DNA of 47,275 bases, taken from Bacillota bacterium (GTDB lineage: Bacteria > Bacillota > Clostridia > Oscillospirales > Acutalibacteraceae). This document shows positions 43,601-47,275 of the stretch, piece after piece. The notes under the pieces are model-generated. The model saw nothing but the letters and a program-made list of their open reading frames with translations, did no database searches and had not been told where the DNA came from. The stretch spans positions 1 through 47,275 of the forward strand of contig JAEZGM010000013.1 in the NCBI GenBank assembly GCA_023416955.1, written 5' to 3'. The first letter of the stretch is position 1. Each line of letters starts with the position of its first letter. The position numbers and the translations under genes are program-made.

Positions 43601-46600
43601 TGACTTTTTCAACTGAAATCTGATAATTATCCGGACAAAGCCAATTGTTTTCCTTCGTGGAAAATTCCTTGAAAAACTGCCAGGTTCTGCGTGCAGTATC
43701 CAGAAGCAGCTCACTATCCTGTGCTTTATCCCTGAGATGAAACTTGTTTTCCGGCTGACTGATCCGGTATGCGATTTCAAAAGCAACGCTCCAGTCTGCA
43801 ATTATGATTGCTGTCAGAATCATTCCTGCGGGGTTCAAATATCCCATAAATAAAATTATCACAAGAGCAAACGCCGGAAGAAGAGAGCTCCACATAGTAA
43901 GAAAATATCCTTTTCTGGTATTGACAATGGAGGCATCCACTGCTTCCGCAGTATTCCAGCGAAGCAGATTTTTTTTGCTGATAAAGATCCGATACAGAGT
44001 TCTGACAATTGCATCGGATGCGATATAAGCACGGTAGGGAATGATTGTAAACTCCAGGAATGCTCTTTCCAGCATCACAGCAAGTTCCTGTAAGAAGCTT
44101 TTATAAACAAGGGCGAGCTTCGGCCGGATCAGCTTTTGGGTGATCACTGTGAGCAGCTGAATCACTATGGCAAATATATCATTAAAGAAAACAAAGGGTA
44201 ACCAAAGATAATATGCTTTCGGCATCCATGCCAGATTCAACAATATAAACAGAGTCTTACTCAGAGGAATCAGGCTTCTTCTCAGGTTGTCAAAGATTTT
44301 CCATTTTGGCAATGCGCATAAATTTCTCCCGTCCGGGGTCTTCTTCATAAACAACCAGGGCAGCAGCTGCCAGTCCCCGCGAAGCCATCGGTGTTCCCTT
44401 TTGGTAAAGGATAAAACGCTGTTTGGAAAATTGTCCATAATCTTGGCTGTGCTGGAAAAAGCCGTCCGTGCATAGCAGCTCTCAAAAAGGTCATGACTGA
44501 GAATCCGGTTTTCCGGCACCTTATTATAAAGCACCTTGTGGAAGGCTTTTATATCATAGATGCCCTTTCCGGTATAAATTCCTTCATTGAAAATATCCTG
44601 ATAGATATCTGATATTACAGTTCCATAATGGGCAAGGCCCGATTCTCCCCCGAAGATTTTCGTGAACCTGCTGCCGTTCTTATCTACGATATGATTTCTT
44701 ACCGAGGGCTGAATGATGACATAGCCCTCCTTCACCTTTTGATTGGCGAGATCCAGAATTGGTTTATTTAAAGGATGATCAATCAGTCCGACCAGTTTCG
44801 CGGCATTGTCACGGAGCAGATTTGTATCCGCATCCAGTGTAATCACATACCGGAAGGTGGTAAGAAGCTCTTCATCGCAAAAAATGGAGGAAAAGGTGGT
44901 ATTCTCTTTTCCTGCCCCATTTAAAAGGTTATTAAACTCTTCCAGCTTTCCTCTCTTGCGCTCCCATCCCATATAACAGTTCTCCGCCTTATTCCATTTG
45001 CGGTAACGGAAGAATAGGGAAAAGCGCTGGTGCTCCGACGGATAGAGCTCATTCAGTTCCTTCACACGTGCAGCAAGGGTACTCTCAATCACCTCGTCCT
45101 TCGGCATGAACTGGTCCGGGGAATCCTCAAAATCAAGCAGCAGTGCAAAGTAAAGGTTCGGCTGACGGTTTGCCAGATAATGCTTTTGAAGACGGTCCAT
45201 GTACTCCAGTCCCTGTTCTTTCGAGGAGACGATAACCGGCATGGCCACAAAGGTTCTTGCTTCCTCCGGTATTTCTTTCAGATAGTTCAGGGAGGGAATC
45301 TTCTTAACCATAATTCTTTTGGTAAATATAAAGTTTGTAATCTCTATGGAAATACCCATCAACAACGGCATTGCCGCCAGAAGGGTAATTACATGCCGGC
45401 TGGTATTCTGCAACCCGCCAAGGGTTCGGAAAGCATAGAGCAGGCAGGCGCTCAGCCCCGGAATAATAAGGAACAGGATAAGGAAATAAAGGAAGCCCTT
45501 TATGTTCATCCTTTCCTTAATATTTTTTGGGATGGGTTTTCCTAATGCCTTAGCTTTCAAAATCGGATAACCCTTACCCAAAAGATAGGCTCCCACATGA
45601 TGAGAACAGTGCAGGTCCTCCCTTCCCTGAACCGCCAGTTCCAGGCAGTCTTTCGCTATCTTTTCTTCCATCAGCCGATAACGGAGCGATAATTTAACAA
45701 TGACTCCACGGTACATGCCCCTGGATTCCAAATCCATCTTTTTATAGACACCGTCCGGATCCTGTGATAAAATTTGCTCCAGACAGGAATATTCCTCAAA
45801 GAATTTTTCTTCATCCACTTCATTGATATCCCTCAGGCTGACAATCAAAGTCCGGATATTTGTCTCAAGAAATGATTCAATCTTTCCTTCCTCCAGAAAT
45901 ATGCCGGAGGTCTTCACCTGTCTTCCCATGGAAGCAAAATGATATTCCAGATATCTTTGAATGGAAGCCTCATCAAAGGACATATTTTTCAGCAGATATA
46001 TTACATGGGCATGGAACGAATAGTTCAGCCTTAAATTATCCTCTATTTTGCAAAGCAGTGCTGATATATCGGCCGGGCCCTGCTTATCTGCCAGCTTATC
46101 CCGGAGAAATTTCTCTGCCTTCGACTTTACATCAATCATATGAAGAATTTCATCCGCGATTGCAATGATCTCTTCAAGAAGGCAAAAGCCCAGCATTTCC
46201 GGCAAAACCCAGATCTCCTTGTCCGTAAGCGGTATCTTCTGCTGATAAGCCTTCAGCATCACGGAAATGTTTTCTTCACTTAGGTGTCCGCCGGATAGAG
46301 CCACCATCTTTTTTGCCACAATATAAATACGGGGAAAGTTACGGTATTCCTTTCCCTTCAGGACCGGCAATACGGCATAGCCCGTTCCCGAGGTAGGCAC
46401 CTTTTTAATTTCCCGGTACAGCATCTGGAAATTGTCAAAGAGCCAGCGCGCTGCCGGAATCAGGGAAATGACATCGGTGGATACGGCTGAGATGCTGTCT
46501 CTGGTTTTATTCAATTTTTTATAGGCGGCCTGATTATAATCATTTAGAACAAAGCTATATCCGGCCAGTCTGACCTGACTGTGGCTTTCTGCCAGAGCAA

Positions 46601-46805
46601 GCATCTGCTTCTCCCACTCACTCGGTCCCGGTTTATCTCCTTCTCCCGGGGAACAAACCGAAAAACGTGCTTTCTTGCCGGAATAGCTAAACCGATAATA
46701 CAGCATTAACAGAACAAAACAGAACAATAAAATTAGTATCAGTAAAATAACCAGCAGAAACGGTGAATTTATATAAAAATTAATTCCTTTCAACAAGATC
46801 TGCAA
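40689..46805 (-). CDS. Cyclic beta-1,2-glucan synthase, synthase and cyclisation part (NdvB/Cgs-like)
   Basis: 2038-aa membrane enzyme. One membrane helix near the N-terminus (INSPFLLVILLILILLFCFV) and further helix groups around residues 460-520 and 900-1040 frame a GT84 transferase domain. That domain has VAMPVIVSSKEQ, the DxD-type VITLDADTNLL, and the QxxRW-like REHRWLRGDWQLL. A glycoamylase-like/cyclisation domain follows (FGAYGFYESVDF ... YMAHHQGMNLAAINNYL), then an N-terminal GH94-like beta-sandwich. I start at the TTG at 46805, 8 bases after AAGGAGG, the same arrangement as the downstream gene; earlier ATG and TTG codons at 46838 and 46895 lack a site. With the 810-aa partner the total is 2848 aa, the size of Brucella or rhizobial Cgs. 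Confidence 0.88.
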   Translation of the reverse strand: MQILLKGINFYINSPFLLVILLILILLFCFVLLMLYYRFSYSGKKARFSVCSPGEGDKPGPSEWEKQMLALAESHSQVRLAGYSFVLNDYNQAAYKKLNKTRDSISAVSTDVISLIPAARWLFDNFQMLYREIKKVPTSGTGYAVLPVLKGKEYRNFPRIYIVAKKMVALSGGHLSEENISVMLKAYQQKIPLTDKEIWVLPEMLGFCLLEEIIAIADEILHMIDVKSKAEKFLRDKLADKQGPADISALLCKIEDNLRLNYSFHAHVIYLLKNMSFDEASIQRYLEYHFASMGRQVKTSGIFLEEGKIESFLETNIRTLIVSLRDINEVDEEKFFEEYSCLEQILSQDPDGVYKKMDLESRGMYRGVIVKLSLRYRLMEEKIAKDCLELAVQGREDLHCSHHVGAYLLGKGYPILKAKALGKPIPKNIKERMNIKGFLYFLILFLIIPGLSACLLYAFRTLGGLQNTSRHVITLLAAMPLLMGISIEITNFIFTKRIMVKKIPSLNYLKEIPEEARTFVAMPVIVSSKEQGLEYMDRLQKHYLANRQPNLYFALLLDFEDSPDQFMPKDEVIESTLAARVKELNELYPSEHQRFSLFFRYRKWNKAENCYMGWERKRGKLEEFNNLLNGAGKENTTFSSIFCDEELLTTFRYVITLDADTNLLRDNAAKLVGLIDHPLNKPILDLANQKVKEGYVIIQPSVRNHIVDKNGSRFTKIFGGESGLAHYGTVISDIYQDIFNEGIYTGKGIYDIKAFHKVLYNKVPENRILSHDLFESCYARTAFSSTAKIMDNFPNSVLSFTKREHRWLRGDWQLLPWLFMKKTPDGRNLCALPKWKIFDNLRRSLIPLSKTLFILLNLAWMPKAYYLWLPFVFFNDIFAIVIQLLTVITQKLIRPKLALVYKSFLQELAVMLERAFLEFTIIPYRAYIASDAIVRTLYRIFISKKNLLRWNTAEAVDASIVNTRKGYFLTMWSSLLPAFALVIILFMGYLNPAGMILTAIIIADWSVAFEIAYRISQPENKFHLRDKAQDSELLLDTARRTWQFFKEFSTKENNWLCPDNYQISVEKVSDKTSPTNIGLQFLAILSARDFGFETLSSTVEAVENLMETVQKMLKWKGHLYNWYHIKSLEVLNPAYISTVDSGNFLGHLVALKNGLLEQIDKPVYPDNFLSELRIAVKNSNEEIQLRTGNSAGNELRIEYQRIGELTEDIADIWENLNEMELRPSADYRWTRCLMNLIDSTVNEAAALKLKEESFSSYPVLRHIAMEDNKYANGIINRIKELSNKIDCILANADFRFLFNEKRMLFHIGYHVSSHTLDDGCYDLMASESALTSLLAIAMGEVPLKHWYKLGRPLTIVKGIPCFVSWSGTMFEYLMPNLVFKEYEGSVYAQTSRAAVLQHMKYAKEAEIPWGISESQYYRFDLDSNYQYKAFGVPKIRLQPVRKNSLVVAPYATMLALDIAEEECMRNLKRLKELGAFGAYGFYESVDFNVPNSMELTPYCIVKSYMAHHQGMNLAAINNYLNEGILRERFHAEMMIKASEVLLEEKRQSYLISIARQGYTIKIGKPLFKEDIYSNRYVNSAGVNSPVVNYLSNGKYSLMITSDGDGFSKYEDRMLYRWRSDIYANTGNYIYIKDMNQGKLWSASYHPTRTEPEDYHVVFCPHQAEFKRRDGDISSHMIVSLDADHDFEIRKVIFTNHGNKEKQLEVTSYLEVVDDTHLADLSHPAFNKLFLESEYLEEQEIFLTKRRRKTENDNPYVMHMVRTGTKLCKKLEYENDRKRFIGRNNTLENPDFVVNSIAFFNNSGFCNDPIMSLRAQFCIGAGETACFSFITGVCGSKEEAIKIAGELNVSYRIDDILEKFRLQKDLELKYLEITRTQLNAFQDLISPVFYSAANYRGPDENIRRNFMNQSFLWKFGVSGDNPILLLVVRSIEDERIVKDVLKAYEYLRINRVMVDLIILIDSKHGYLREVDELINDMTSSLRIYDSRSEKPSFFTLHTYEMKPAEIDLLYTVARVVFSEETGIYFTNVKENPYELLEKY

Positions 46806-46973
46806 TTGAAGCTCCTCCTTATTTAAGAAATACTTCATACATGACGGTATCTCTTCACAGATAGTTTGTCTGTTTTTCCATAAAAAATAGCACAATATTT
46901 GTTCTTTATTAATTTCCTGTTAGATTTATAAAAATTATCGAACTCCTGGCACAGCTTGGAGTTTTCAGATTGC

Positions 46974-47010
46974 AAAAAAAGAGCGCAAAAGCAACATTGC
47001 TTTTACACTC
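46974..47010 (-). terminator. Rho-independent terminator, - strand
   Basis: GAGTGTAAAAGCAA pairs with TTGCTTTTGCGCTC (two mismatches) with a short AT-rich loop, then TTTTTTT. It stops transcription entering from the right, before the glucan synthase gene. The gene it served is no longer recognisable in 47011-47186, apart from a short tail reading NTVEVVALLQR before a stop. Confidence 0.75.
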
Positions 47011-47186
47011 CAGGTTTATTAATCATTTTCAACAATTAATAATTTTAACGTTGCAACAGGGCTACGACCTCAACGGTATTACCAAATACCCACAAAGCTC
47101 CAGACAGCTAAAATGACCTCCCGTCGTAGTTTAATTCTACAACAGGAGTGGGAAGGTCAAGAAAAACTGGACAGAAAGTTAAGCAA

Positions 47187-47275
47187 TTAAGAATTTTGTA
47201 TTTCAAACTGTATAGGACTTAGCCAACCCAACGCAGAATGAATCCGTTTAGTATTGTAGTAGGTTTCAATGTATT
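47187..47275 (-). mobile_element. IS3-family transposase, C-terminal end, cut by the window edge
   Basis: The - strand frame reads YIETYYNTKRIHSALGWLSP then IQFEIQNS and a stop, the typical end of an IS3-family OrfB DDE transposase. The following GTCCAGTTTTTCTTGACCTTCC region probably contains the terminal inverted repeat, but the other end is outside the window, so the limit cannot be set. Confidence 0.82.

Overview
The window looks like chromosomal DNA of a low-GC Gram-positive anaerobe of class Clostridia, probably Oscillospirales or a relative. The signs are a T-box in front of a lysyl-tRNA synthetase gene, a YesM/YesN-type two-component pair, a BspA-type leucine-rich-repeat surface protein, AGGAGG ribosome binding sites with frequent TTG and GTG starts, and many hairpin-plus-U-run terminators. 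I infer the taxon from gene content only; no rRNA or other marker gene is present.

Layout. (1) 1-5190, + strand: the end of a NitT/TauT-type ABC importer (permease cut by the window edge, then ATPase), a canonical NifH-type iron protein, a DUF4418 membrane protein, and an FtsX-type permease with its LolD/MacB-type ATPase; no NifD or NifK is present. (2) 5301-10942: a secreted BspA-like leucine-rich-repeat protein and a small DUF2442 protein on the - strand, divergent from a large MalT-like LuxR regulator. (3) 11119-19369, - strand: a YtfQ/YtfR/YtfT/YjfF-type sugar ABC importer (galactofuranose-type family) with a sensor kinase and an AraC-type response regulator. (4) 19470-24822 and 32518-38046, - strand: AT-rich DNA made of short, functionally unrelated genes, nearly all followed by the same 19-bp motif. 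(5) 25160-32323, + strand: between those two halves, a complete PTS operon (DeoR regulator, PfkB sugar-phosphate kinase, EIIBCA permease, alpha/beta-hydrolase esterase, HPr, enzyme I). (6) 38236-46805, - strand: a cyclic beta-1,2-glucan synthase divided into two genes. (7) 46974-47275: a terminator and the end of an IS3-family transposase.

The main discovery candidate is region 4. A motif close to TAAACATAATGCGAAGTTC (+ strand) occurs 11 times, always in the same orientation and always 3' of a gene or gene remnant. Its far side is an inverted partner copy that often overlaps the stop codon, and sequence similarity stops abruptly at the outer edge (GTTTA on the gene strand). This is the architecture of integron gene cassettes with attC sites, but the motif does not fit the classical attC core consensus and no integrase is in the window. 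I read it as an integrase-less array (CALIN-like) of an unusual or undescribed attC family. The units carry an APH-fold kinase, a SAM methyltransferase, an HD phosphohydrolase, a GT1 glycosyltransferase, DUF3781, DUF4177 plus DJ-1, an SDR epimerase, and a complete lysS with its own promoter and T-box. Gene remnants at unit junctions and a decayed IS5-family element inside one site show past turnover.

Other points of note are an operon-encoded HPr with Arg at the position of the regulatory Ser46, an esterase instead of a glycosidase in the PTS operon, paired TTG starts in the split glucan synthase, and a probable attenuator between the sugar-binding protein and its ATPase.
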